Assembly (NCBI GenBank): GCA_964458575.1
Contig: CAYWMD010000028.1
Span: forward strand, 1-64,000
Direction: 5' to 3'
DNA: 64,000 nucleotides
Origin: CAYWMD01 sp964458575
GTDB taxonomy: Bacteria; Verrucomicrobiota; Verrucomicrobiia; Limisphaerales; JADLHS01
Shown: one piece after another, positions 45,217 to 53,599 of the stretch
How the letters are laid out: every line of letters starts with the position of its first letter
How positions within the stretch are numbered: position 1 is the stretch's first letter
Position numbers and translations under genes: made by a program
Notes under the pieces: generated by a model
The model's input: only the letters and a program-made list of their open reading frames with translations
What the model was told of the DNA's origin: nothing
Databases searched by the model: none

Positions 45217-46125
45217 ATGGCCGACCGAGCAACAATGCACCCGAGACACGCCGGACTCTGGCTCAGCGCGGTTGTGCTGATGGCCTTTGGCATTCAGGGC
45301 TACGCGGCCGACCCGCCGCCTTTACCACCGGTAACCGCGGCTGCGGGCAACCCGCGATTGCCCGGCAAGTTCGTTTGGGCGGACCTGGTCACCGACGACG
45401 TGCTCAAAGCGCAACAGTTCTACAGCGCGTTGTTCGGCTGGACGTTCCATGATTACGGCGGTTACCTCATTGGCCGGAATGACGACCGCCCATTGTGTGG
45501 GATGTTCCAACGAACGCGACCCAAGGACCGGGTGGCCGAGCCGCGTTGGTTTGGTTACATCTCGGTCAAGAACGTCTCGGGTGTTCAACGCACCGTGACG
45601 GAAGCGGGTGGACGCGTCCTGGCCGCACCAAAAAAAATGGCCAAACGCGGCGAGCAGGCGGTGTTCGCCGATCCCGAAGGCGCGGTCTTCGGCGCGATCA
45701 AATCCAGTTCCGGCGACCCGGAGGATTTCCTGGCTGATCCGGGTGATTGGATTTGGATTCAATTGTTAAGCCGGGACGCGCGCAAGGCCGCGGAATTTTA
45801 TCGCCACGTCGCCGGTTACGAAATCATCGAGAACACGGCAGACAACCGGGTGAACGATTATATTTTGATCAGCGAAGGTTACGCCCGCGGCACGGTGCGG
45901 ACGATTCGGAGCGAGAATCCGCAGGTGAAGCCCACCTGGCTGCCGTTTGTTCGCGTGAAAAACGTGGGTGAATCGGTGGCACGGGCCAAGGAGCTCGGCG
46001 GCAGGACAATGCTCGAACCCAAACCCGAAATTTACAACGGCAAATTGGCGGTCCTCGCCGACCCGACCGGCGCGGTCATCGGCATCATGGAGTGGCAGGC
46101 AGGAATCTTCAAGGGAGGGAAGTGA
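45217..46125 (+). CDS. Exported protein with two VOC/glyoxalase-like domains
   Basis: 302 residues. The N-terminal hydrophobic stretch LWLSAVVLMAFGIQGYAA looks like a signal peptide, unusual for a vicinal-oxygen-chelate protein. Domain 1 spans ~50-165 (FVWADLVTDDVLKAQQFYSALFGW) and domain 2 ~175-298 (WIWIQLLSRDARKAAEFYRHVAGY). The metal-ligand pattern is not complete enough to name a reaction. The role is unknown, possibly binding a small molecule in the periplasm. Confidence 0.75.
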   Translation: MADRATMHPRHAGLWLSAVVLMAFGIQGYAADPPPLPPVTAAAGNPRLPGKFVWADLVTDDVLKAQQFYSALFGWTFHDYGGYLIGRNDDRPLCGMFQRTRPKDRVAEPRWFGYISVKNVSGVQRTVTEAGGRVLAAPKKMAKRGEQAVFADPEGAVFGAIKSSSGDPEDFLADPGDWIWIQLLSRDARKAAEFYRHVAGYEIIENTADNRVNDYILISEGYARGTVRTIRSENPQVKPTWLPFVRVKNVGESVARAKELGGRTMLEPKPEIYNGKLAVLADPTGAVIGIMEWQAGIFKGGK

Positions 46126-46126
46126 T

Positions 46127-46507
46127 ATGAAATCCTTCAAATTCCTTCTCATCCCCGCGATCACCGGTTTGCTGGCGTTGCCGACATTCATCGGTTGCGA
46201 AAGTACAGACAGCGGCAGCACGCACGTCACGAGCAATGTCTATTACGGGGTTGGATTCTACGACCCATGGTATCACGGCGATCTCGATTACGACTACGAT
46301 GTCGTCGTCACGCCACCGCCAGGCTCGCCTCCAGGCACCATCCCGCCTCCGGGACAGGGGGCGCGTCCATCGCATCCGATTGCCCGTCCGCCGGTGGCGT
46401 CACCCCGACCGCCCACTGCCGCGCCCCGACCGGTGGCCCGTCCGATGCCATCCATTCCTTCAACTCCGCGTGCCGCGCCACGCGGTGGCGGTGGCAGGAG
46501 GCGATAG
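46127..46507 (+). CDS. Small proline-rich lipoprotein
   Basis: 126 residues. A strong AGGGAGGGA site lies seven bases before the ATG. The lipobox is LPTFIGCES (Cys ~24). After a Tyr/Asp-rich segment (VYYGVGFYDPWYHGDLDYDYD), the last ~65 residues are low-complexity Pro/Arg/Ala ending GGGGRRR. Such tails often contact peptidoglycan or anionic polymers; no function is known. Confidence 0.65.
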   Translation: MKSFKFLLIPAITGLLALPTFIGCESTDSGSTHVTSNVYYGVGFYDPWYHGDLDYDYDVVVTPPPGSPPGTIPPPGQGARPSHPIARPPVASPRPPTAAPRPVARPMPSIPSTPRAAPRGGGGRRR

Positions 46508-46519
46508 ATTTTTGCGGGC

Positions 46520-46846
46520 ATGAAACCGCCGGACTCCACCACCTCGGCAACGCCGAACCCGGCGGCGAAGCACGCATTCTTTGAGCCGGTCGCGCTGGTG
46601 TTGTTGTCATTGGCCACGGTTGGCACGGCGTGGTGTTCCTACGAAGCGACCGTCTGGGGTGGTGTGTCGCAACGCACGATGAACCAGTCCGCCGTGGCGG
46701 GCCGCAGCTCGGCGGCCAAGGAACTTCAGTCGCTTCAATTCAAGCTCGCGGATATTCTGGTGCTTGCTGATGCTTCCGACCCAGCTATGAAGCGAACTGA
46801 AGAACAATCCATCCGCCCCCGCTTGCGGACGAAATCCTTGTTATGA
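46520..46846 (+). CDS. Truncated membrane protein (single N-terminal helix)
   Basis: 108 residues. The N-terminal half (FFEPVALVLLSLATVGTAWC, then WGGVSQRTMNQSA) matches a family of ~190-residue inner-membrane proteins that I recall from many bacteria. Here it breaks off after about residue 80 and ends in an unrelated RTEEQSIRPRLRTKSLL. The second membrane-associated half is absent, so this is probably a 3'-truncated gene. It overlaps the next start by four bases. Confidence 0.55.
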   Translation: MKPPDSTTSATPNPAAKHAFFEPVALVLLSLATVGTAWCSYEATVWGGVSQRTMNQSAVAGRSSAAKELQSLQFKLADILVLADASDPAMKRTEEQSIRPRLRTKSLL

Positions 46847-48201
46847 AAACTTTAACACCTGCAATCGTTCAACTCAGCGTCGGGCTGATGTTGTTTGTGA
46901 CCTCCACGGGTTTGGGTTTGTCGCAAATCGCGACCGGAACTGCGCCGGCGAACGCGGCCACAAGTCTGCCGGAGAACTCGGCGCCGCCGCCGTCCGCCCC
47001 GGCGAAATTGGGCGCGGCAGAACTCGAGAAGCTGCTGATGCCGATCGCGCTTTATCCGGATGCCTTGATCGCGACGATGCTGCCGGCATCCGTCTATCCA
47101 CTGGAGATTGTCCAGGCGGCGCGGTTCGTGACGGACACCAACAACCTGGCGAAACTCGACGAGCAGCCGTGGGACGACAGTGTCAAAGCCCTGGCCCGCA
47201 TTCCGGCCGCGCTCAAGAAACTGAATGACGACCTGCAATGGACGATTCAACTGGGCGAAGCGTTTCTGAATCAGGACAAGGACGTGATGGACACAATCCA
47301 GTCGCTCCGCGCCAAGGCACAAACGGCGGGCACGCTTCGGACCACGGAACAGCAAGTCGTCATCGTGACGAACGAAGTGGTGCAAAAAGTCGTGGAGCAG
47401 CAGGTCGTGGTGGTGACGAACACGATCGTGCAGATTCAGCCCGCCAACCCGCAGGTGGTTTACGTGCCGACTTATCCGTACACCGTTTACTATCCGCCAC
47501 CCACGTACGTTTATGACCCGTATGCTCCGTTGATCACTTTTGCGGCGGGAGTGGCCGTGGGCGCTATCATTTGGAACAACTGCGACTGGCACCACGGTGG
47601 TTGTTACTACGGCGGAGGTGATGTGAACATTGATATTGATCGAAATACGACCATCAACCGCGGCGATCGGGTCTCCAATCGGCCCGCCAATGCCGGAAGC
47701 GGACAGAGAAAATGGCAACCGGACCAAAGCCGCCTGAGCCGCAGCGGCGCGGGCGGGCCCTCGGCGAGCACGCGCGAGGCGCGCGGTTGGGGCTCGGGAG
47801 GCACGCGGCCTTCCACCGGAGCCGTCGGCGTGCCTTCAACCGGCAATTTTGGCGCGCGGCCATCTGCCGGTACGGCAGCGGCAAGCCGGCCATCCACCGG
47901 CGCCCGCACTACCTCCACATGGCAGCAACCCTCGGCGGCAAGCCGACCGGCCACCGGCGCCGGCGCCCGCACTACCTCTACGTGGCAGCAACCGTCCGCG
48001 GCCAATCGCACGGCGCAGTCACCTGCGGGGGGTGCGCGTCCGGCACAGTCATCCTCCGTGAATCGTCCAAGCAGTCAACCTTCCTCCGCGTTTAGTGGCG
48101 TCGGCAGCGGCAGCAGTGCGCGTGATTTCAGCAATCGCGGCGCGGCCAGCCGGAGCAGCGGTGGGCGTGGCGGTGGCGGGCGTGGTGGCGGACGACGCTA
48201 A
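46843..48201 (+). CDS. DUF3300 family exported protein
   Basis: 452 residues with a signal peptide (VQLSVGLMLFVTSTGLGLS). The DUF3300 core is clear (LEKLLMPIALYPDALIATM, YPLEIVQAARFVTD). A coiled Val/Gln stretch and a hydrophobic loop (YPYTVYYPPPTYVYDPYAPL) come next. The last ~170 residues are Ser/Gly/Arg/Pro low complexity with a tandem duplicate around ARTTSTWQQPSAA and end RGGGGRGGGRR. Almost always next to DUF2950, as here. Function unknown. Confidence 0.88.
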   Translation: MKTLTPAIVQLSVGLMLFVTSTGLGLSQIATGTAPANAATSLPENSAPPPSAPAKLGAAELEKLLMPIALYPDALIATMLPASVYPLEIVQAARFVTDTNNLAKLDEQPWDDSVKALARIPAALKKLNDDLQWTIQLGEAFLNQDKDVMDTIQSLRAKAQTAGTLRTTEQQVVIVTNEVVQKVVEQQVVVVTNTIVQIQPANPQVVYVPTYPYTVYYPPPTYVYDPYAPLITFAAGVAVGAIIWNNCDWHHGGCYYGGGDVNIDIDRNTTINRGDRVSNRPANAGSGQRKWQPDQSRLSRSGAGGPSASTREARGWGSGGTRPSTGAVGVPSTGNFGARPSAGTAAASRPSTGARTTSTWQQPSAASRPATGAGARTTSTWQQPSAANRTAQSPAGGARPAQSSSVNRPSSQPSSAFSGVGSGSSARDFSNRGAASRSSGGRGGGGRGGGRR

Positions 48202-48223
48202 ACTTCAACCATCAACTGCAACC

Positions 48224-49246
48224 ATGAAAATCACTTTTCTCATGAACTCCCATCAAACTACGTCATCGGTTCGTTGTGTTGATGCACCCCGAAAGGTCGA
48301 ACGCAATTCAGCCTTCCGTTTTCAACCTTTAGCATTGCCCCTGTTTCTCCTGCTGCTCGGTTTTGCAGCAACGTCGGCTTTGAGCGCGGACCAGGCGGGT
48401 CGCGTTTTTGTCACGCCGCAGGACGCAGTAAGTGCGCTGGATCAGGCCGTCAACTCCACCAATCACGCCGCGTTGCGCGGGTTGTTTGGCCCGGATTCCG
48501 AATCGTTGGTGAACCCCGATGCCGTGCAGGGCGCACAGGAGCGGGCCAACTTCGCCGCCGCGTTCAACGCGCACCATCGGCTCGTATCGGAATCGGAATC
48601 CAAGATGGTGCTTGAAGTCGGGTCGGACAACTGGCCTTTTCCCATCCCGCTCATCAAGGTGTCGAATGGCTGGCAATTCGACACTCGGGCGGGTTTGGAT
48701 GAACTGTTGAACCGCCGTATCGGACGCAATGAACTCGAGGCGTTAAATACCATGCGGGCTTACGTGGATGCGCAGCGCGAATACGCCAGCCGCGACCGCG
48801 ACGGCGACCAGGTGCTGGAATACGCGCAGAAGCTTGCCAGTTCGCCGGGCAAAATGGACGGACTTTACTGGCCACCCGATTTGAATGGCGAGCTCAGTCC
48901 GCTGGGTCCGTTGGTGGCGGACGCCCAGGGCGAGGGTTACTTCAAAAAAACGCGCTCCGATGACGAAGAGCCGCAGCCATTCCACGGTTACCTTTTCAAA
49001 ATTCTGACGCGGCAGGGCAAACATGCGCCGGGCGGGAAATACGATTACATCATCAACGGAAACATGATCGGCGGTTTTGCGATGGTCGCATGGCCGGCGA
49101 GCTACGGCGACTCCGGCGTGATGACTTTCATCGTCAACCAACAGGGACGCGTATATCAAAAAGACCTCGGCGAAAACACGGTGAAGCTTGTCGAAAAAAT
49201 GCGTGCCTATGATCCGGATCCGTCGTGGCGGATTTCGCCTGACTAA
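48224..49246 (+). CDS. DUF2950 family exported protein
   Basis: 340 residues from ATG 48224; the frame further upstream overlaps the DUF3300 gene. A hydrophobic segment (LALPLFLLLLGFAATSALSA) acts as signal. Family landmarks include FVTPQDAVSALDQAV, NRRIGRNELEALNTMRAYVDAQ and FKILTRQGKHAPGGKYDYIINGN. DUF2950 and DUF3300 pair in many genomes, pointing to a shared envelope task that is still unnamed. Confidence 0.88.
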   Translation: MKITFLMNSHQTTSSVRCVDAPRKVERNSAFRFQPLALPLFLLLLGFAATSALSADQAGRVFVTPQDAVSALDQAVNSTNHAALRGLFGPDSESLVNPDAVQGAQERANFAAAFNAHHRLVSESESKMVLEVGSDNWPFPIPLIKVSNGWQFDTRAGLDELLNRRIGRNELEALNTMRAYVDAQREYASRDRDGDQVLEYAQKLASSPGKMDGLYWPPDLNGELSPLGPLVADAQGEGYFKKTRSDDEEPQPFHGYLFKILTRQGKHAPGGKYDYIINGNMIGGFAMVAWPASYGDSGVMTFIVNQQGRVYQKDLGENTVKLVEKMRAYDPDPSWRISPD

Positions 49247-49257
49247 AGCGGAGCTTT

Positions 49258-50919
49258 ATGAAGCTGCCCGTTCCCGCGCTGACCTGGCTCCGCACCTACA
49301 ACAAAAGCTGGCTGTCCGGCGACCTCATCGCGTCCATCACGCTCGCCGCGTATCTGCTGCCCGCCGCGCTGGGCGATGCGTCGCTGGCCCGGCTGAATCC
49401 CGAAGCGGGTCTTTACGCGTGCCTGTTTGGCGGGCTGGTCTTCTGGCTGTTTTGCAGTTCGCGCCACACCGCCATTTCCGTGACCTCCGCGATTTCACTG
49501 CTCATCGGCGCTTCACTGGGTGACATTGCCGGTGGCGACACCGCGCGTTTTGGAGCTTTGGCGGCGGGCACGGCGCTGCTCGTGGCGGTCATCGCGTTCA
49601 TCATGTGGCTCGTCAAGGCCGGTGCCGTGGTGAATTTCATTTCCGAAAGCGTGATGACCGGCTTCAAGTGCGGCGTGGCGCTTTTCCTTGCCAGCACGCA
49701 ATTGCCCAAGCTATTCGGCTTTCACGGCGAGCACGGAAATTTTTGGGTGAACAGCGGACATTTCTTCAAGCACTTGAACGAAACCAATACGGCTTCCATT
49801 ACCGTAGGCGGCATCGCTCTGGCGTTGCTCGTACTGGGAAAAATATTTCTGAAAAATAAGCCGGTGGCGTTGTTCGTCGTGGTGGGCGGCATCGCGGCTT
49901 CCTCCTTGTTGTCGCTGGACAAATACGGCGTGAAGCTGCTCGGGGAAGTGCCGCAGGGTCTGCCGCCCATCGGACTGCCGGCGATTCAATGGTCCGATTT
50001 GAACGAACTTCTCCCGCTGGCCATCGCGTGTTTCCTGCTGGGTGCGGTGGAGACGGCGGCCATCGGGCGCATGTTCACGGCCAAACACGGCGGACGGCTG
50101 GATGCGAACCAGGAGTTTCTCGCGCTGGCCGGCTCGAATCTCGCCGCGGGCCTGGGCTGCGGTTTTCCAGTGAGCGGCGGCATGTCGCAGTCGCTGGTGA
50201 ATGAAGGCGGCGGCGCGAAGACGCCGCTGTCCACGGCGTTTGCGGGCGGCATCATTCTGGTGGTTGTTTTGTTTTTCTCGCATCTGTTGAGCGCGTTACC
50301 GCAACCGGTGCTGGCCGCCGTCGTGCTGGTGGCGGTGGCGGGGTTGTTCAAGCTCTCGACTCTGAAGCAACTCTGGCGCAGTGACCGGCCTGAATTCGTC
50401 GTGGCGATGGCGGCCATCGTCGGCGTGATGAGTTCGGGTTTGTTGCGCGGCGTGATGATTGGCGCGGTGATTTCGCTCGTCCAGTTGCTGCGCGCCGCTT
50501 CGCGGCCGCACGTCGCCTTCCTCGGTCGGATTCCGGGGTCGCGGCGTTTTTCAGATCGCGAACGGCATCCGAACAACGAACTGATCCCCGGCGTGCTGAT
50601 TTTCCGGCCGGAGTCGGGCCTCATCTATTTCAACGTGGACCACGTCTGCGAGACGATCCTGGATCGCGTGCGCGCCGAAGCGACGCCGCCGAAGCTGGTG
50701 GTGCTTGATTTGTCCGCCGCGCCCCGGGTGGACCTGCAAAGCGCGCACACGCTCGCCGGGATGGCGGAGGAAATCACCGCCAAGGGCATCCGCTTCCAAG
50801 CCGTCGAGGCGCGTTCCTCCGTGCGCGACCGCCTGCGCAACGAGGGCGTGGACATGAAACTTGGCGGGATTGACCGTCACACCACCGTGGCCGACGCGGT
50901 GGAAAACGTGCCGGCTTGA
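49258..50919 (+). CDS. SulP family anion transporter with STAS domain
   Basis: 553 residues with 10-14 membrane segments. SulP landmarks: the early helix SITLAAYLLPAALGDASLA and the later ANQEFLALAGSNLAAGLGCGF and PVSGGMSQS. A cytoplasmic STAS domain follows (~440-550, PKLVVLDLSAAPRVDLQSAH). Family members move sulfate, bicarbonate, dicarboxylates or nitrate; the substrate here is unknown. A second SulP lies at 53600. Confidence 0.93.
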   Translation: MKLPVPALTWLRTYNKSWLSGDLIASITLAAYLLPAALGDASLARLNPEAGLYACLFGGLVFWLFCSSRHTAISVTSAISLLIGASLGDIAGGDTARFGALAAGTALLVAVIAFIMWLVKAGAVVNFISESVMTGFKCGVALFLASTQLPKLFGFHGEHGNFWVNSGHFFKHLNETNTASITVGGIALALLVLGKIFLKNKPVALFVVVGGIAASSLLSLDKYGVKLLGEVPQGLPPIGLPAIQWSDLNELLPLAIACFLLGAVETAAIGRMFTAKHGGRLDANQEFLALAGSNLAAGLGCGFPVSGGMSQSLVNEGGGAKTPLSTAFAGGIILVVVLFFSHLLSALPQPVLAAVVLVAVAGLFKLSTLKQLWRSDRPEFVVAMAAIVGVMSSGLLRGVMIGAVISLVQLLRAASRPHVAFLGRIPGSRRFSDRERHPNNELIPGVLIFRPESGLIYFNVDHVCETILDRVRAEATPPKLVVLDLSAAPRVDLQSAHTLAGMAEEITAKGIRFQAVEARSSVRDRLRNEGVDMKLGGIDRHTTVADAVENVPA

Positions 50920-50972
50920 ATCGCGGGGATCTGGCTTTTGCGCAAACTCACTCAAACAAAAACATCACAATT

Positions 50973-51746
50973 ATGAAATACAAGAAACTCCTCATCACCG
51001 CGCTACTCTCCGTGGCGGCGCTGCCAACCTGGGCGGACGTGCTTGAACTCAAGAACGGCCAGACCCTCAACGGAAAATATGTCGGCGGCACCGCCGGCAC
51101 GATTCGCTTTGATACCGGTCAGGGCCTGCAAGTGATCGAAACCGGCCAGGCGCTCGCGTTGACCTTCACCGGCGGTGGCGCGGCGACAACCACGCCCGCG
51201 GCTGCTTCAGCGCCTGCCGCTGCGGCACCGGCTCCGGCGGCGGCCCCGACCGCGAGCACTGTGACGATTCCCGCCGGCATGACGCTGTTGGTGCGGATGG
51301 TGGACCCCGTCTCCTCGAAGGACCCCCAAGGCAAGCGGTTCACCACGACACTCGATACCGACCTCACGGTGAACGGCGTGGTGGCGGCCAGGACGGGCAC
51401 GAAGATTTACGGTCGAGTGCAGAGCGCCAAACAAGCCGGACGTTTCGCGGGCCAGAGCAAGCTCGACCTCCAACTGACGGAATTGGCGGCGGGGCCGAAT
51501 CTGGTTCCCATCATGACGAACGGCTACACCGACGCGGGCGCGCGTTCGGGAGGCAAGACCGTGAAGGGCGCGGCGGTGGGCGCCGGGATTGGCGCAATTG
51601 CTGACGGCGGGGACGGCGCCGCCAAAGGCGCGGCCATCGGCGCGCTGGCTTCGGGCCTGAAGAAGGGCGAATCGCTCGCCGTCAATCCCGGCACGCTGCT
51701 GGAGTTCCGCTTGCAGCAGCCGGTGACCGTCAACGTTGCTCCGTGA
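50973..51746 (+). CDS. Exported glycine/alanine-rich protein
   Basis: 257 residues from ATG 50973, with signal peptide KLLITALLSVAALPTWA. A small beta domain (LELKNGQTLNGKYVGG) precedes an Ala/Pro linker (~70-105). A second domain (TLLVRMVDPVSSKDPQGKRF) is followed by a glycine-zipper-like segment (GAAVGAGIGAIADGGDGAAK) of the kind that inserts in membranes. Function unknown; envelope location inferred. Confidence 0.7.
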   Translation: MKYKKLLITALLSVAALPTWADVLELKNGQTLNGKYVGGTAGTIRFDTGQGLQVIETGQALALTFTGGGAATTTPAAASAPAAAAPAPAAAPTASTVTIPAGMTLLVRMVDPVSSKDPQGKRFTTTLDTDLTVNGVVAARTGTKIYGRVQSAKQAGRFAGQSKLDLQLTELAAGPNLVPIMTNGYTDAGARSGGKTVKGAAVGAGIGAIADGGDGAAKGAAIGALASGLKKGESLAVNPGTLLEFRLQQPVTVNVAP

Positions 51747-51796
51747 CGAATCGCGGATGAATTCTCCATTACCTAAACCACAAACCACACCCATCC

Positions 51797-52306
51797 ATGA
51801 AATCCAATCCTGTTTTCAAATGTTTCCTCGTTGCGCTCCTGACCACGCTCGCGCCAACCCCGCGCGCCGGTGCGACGCAAAGTCCCACCGATGCCATTGA
51901 CCTGGTGCGGTCCATTTACCAGACGGACCGTCAGGCGTTCGTGACCGAGGCGTTGCAGCTCACCGAAAGCGAAGGCAAGAAGTTCTGGCCGCTCTATCAG
52001 TCGTATCGCGTCGACGTGGACAAGCTGGGAGACGGACTGGTGAAGCTGGTCCTGGAGTACGCGGACCTTTATCCGAAGGTTTCGGAGGCCGACGCCCGAC
52101 GATTGCTCAAGCAATACCTCGCACTGGAACAGAAGCTCGTGAAGAAGCGGGCTTGGTATTTGAAACGCGCGGCCAAGATTCTGCCCGCCGACAAGGCATT
52201 GCGCTGGGCGCAACTGGAAAACCGGATGGATCTCGGGTTGCGCCTGCAACTTGCCAGCACGATTCCCATCGTGCCTGCGGGCGGAGCCAGCAGTCCCAAA
52301 CGTTGA
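51797..52306 (+). CDS. Exported helical protein of unknown function
   Basis: 169 residues with a signal peptide (FKCFLVALLTTLAPTPRAG). The body is helical (FVTEALQLTESEGKKFWPLY, QYLALEQKLVKKRAWYLK), resembling periplasmic Spy/CpxP-like or Heavy-metal-resistance helical proteins in style, but no LTxxQ motif is present. No firm family. The following 177-base gap (52307-52483) holds no gene that I can see. Confidence 0.6.
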   Translation: MKSNPVFKCFLVALLTTLAPTPRAGATQSPTDAIDLVRSIYQTDRQAFVTEALQLTESEGKKFWPLYQSYRVDVDKLGDGLVKLVLEYADLYPKVSEADARRLLKQYLALEQKLVKKRAWYLKRAAKILPADKALRWAQLENRMDLGLRLQLASTIPIVPAGGASSPKR

Positions 52307-52483
52307 AACTCTGCCGCGAACCAGCCGGTCAGGTCGTCGCTATTCGCGTGTCTCAGGCAATGATACCGGCGAAAAGGAGTTTCAGTTTTACTTCGTTATC
52401 GCTTACTCTTTGCATGCGAAGCCGACCGCGCGTACGGCGGTAAATGACACTAAGCGAAGCGATGCAGACGCAGACCTGACCTG

Positions 52484-53596
52484 ATGAACACGACCGAACC
52501 CGCCTCCAAACTGGAACATAAAATCGGCCTGGCGATTTTGTTGTTGTTGCTGCTCGGCTGCCTGCTCGTGCTGCGTCCGTTCGTGTCCGCCATGCTTTGG
52601 GCCGTGGTGTTGTGCATCTCGAGCTGGCCGGTTTATGCCCGCCTGCTCAAGTGGACCGGCGACCGCCGCACGCTCGCGTCGCTGCTGATGGCGGTGGGCA
52701 TGATCCTGATTGTCCTGCTGCCATTCGTCATCGTCGGCGTGACGCTCGCCGACAACGTCAGCGCCCTGACCACGGCGGTCAGGAAGTGGGTGGATGCCGG
52801 GCCGCCCGCCCCGCCCGAATGGTTGCACAAGGTGCCGGTGGTCGGCGCGAAAGCGGTCGGGTACTGGCAGGAGTTCGCCAGTGATACGGGGCAACTGCTG
52901 GAAAAGGCCAAGGAATGGATCCAACCCGTCAGCGCGGGATTGTTGAAGGGCGGCCTGATGCTCGGTCACGGTCTGTTGGAACTGACGTTGAGCATCTTCA
53001 TCGCCTTTTTCCTGTTTCGGAATGGCGTTGCCGCGGCGGAACGCCTGACCAGCGCCGTCAACCGGATTGCCGGCGAGCGGGGCGGGCACCTGCTGATTGT
53101 GGCGGGCAAGACCGTTCGTGGGGTCGTTTACGGAATTCTCGGCACCGCGCTGGTGCAGGCGGTGCTTGCGGGGATTGGCTTTTTCATCGCTGGGGTGCCC
53201 GCGGCCGCGTTGCTGGCGTTGTTGACGTTTTTCTGCTCCGTCGTGCCGGTGGTGGGGACCGCCCTGGTCTGGGGACCGGCCGCGCTCTGGCTGTTCAATC
53301 AGGGCTCGACGGGCTGGGCGATTTTCATGGTGGTCTGGGGGCTCGGCGTCGGCAATGTGGACAACATCATCAAACCCTGGCTCATCAGTCAGGGCAGTAA
53401 CATGCCGTTCATCCTGATTTTCTTTGGCGTCCTGGGCGGGGCGCTGGCGTTTGGTTTCATCGGTGTTTTTCTCGGCCCGACGTTGCTGGCGGTGACTTAC
53501 CGGCTCGTCGCGGAATGGGCATCCACCAAAACCGTGATCGCCAGCACGGAATCCGGCGAGCCTCCGGCTGGAACGCCATCGGTGCCGGACAAATGA
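52484..53596 (+). CDS. AI-2E family membrane permease (second copy)
   Basis: 370 residues, paralog of 19530: the same layout of hydrophobic segments and the same central signature PAPPEWLHKVPVVGAKAV against PPPPGWLEKIPMVGASVT. The ending GALAFGFIGVFLGPTLLAV is the family tail. Substrate unknown. It lies three bases before a SulP gene, suggesting joint expression. Confidence 0.88.
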   Translation: MNTTEPASKLEHKIGLAILLLLLLGCLLVLRPFVSAMLWAVVLCISSWPVYARLLKWTGDRRTLASLLMAVGMILIVLLPFVIVGVTLADNVSALTTAVRKWVDAGPPAPPEWLHKVPVVGAKAVGYWQEFASDTGQLLEKAKEWIQPVSAGLLKGGLMLGHGLLELTLSIFIAFFLFRNGVAAAERLTSAVNRIAGERGGHLLIVAGKTVRGVVYGILGTALVQAVLAGIGFFIAGVPAAALLALLTFFCSVVPVVGTALVWGPAALWLFNQGSTGWAIFMVVWGLGVGNVDNIIKPWLISQGSNMPFILIFFGVLGGALAFGFIGVFLGPTLLAVTYRLVAEWASTKTVIASTESGEPPAGTPSVPDK

Positions 53597-53599
53597 CCG

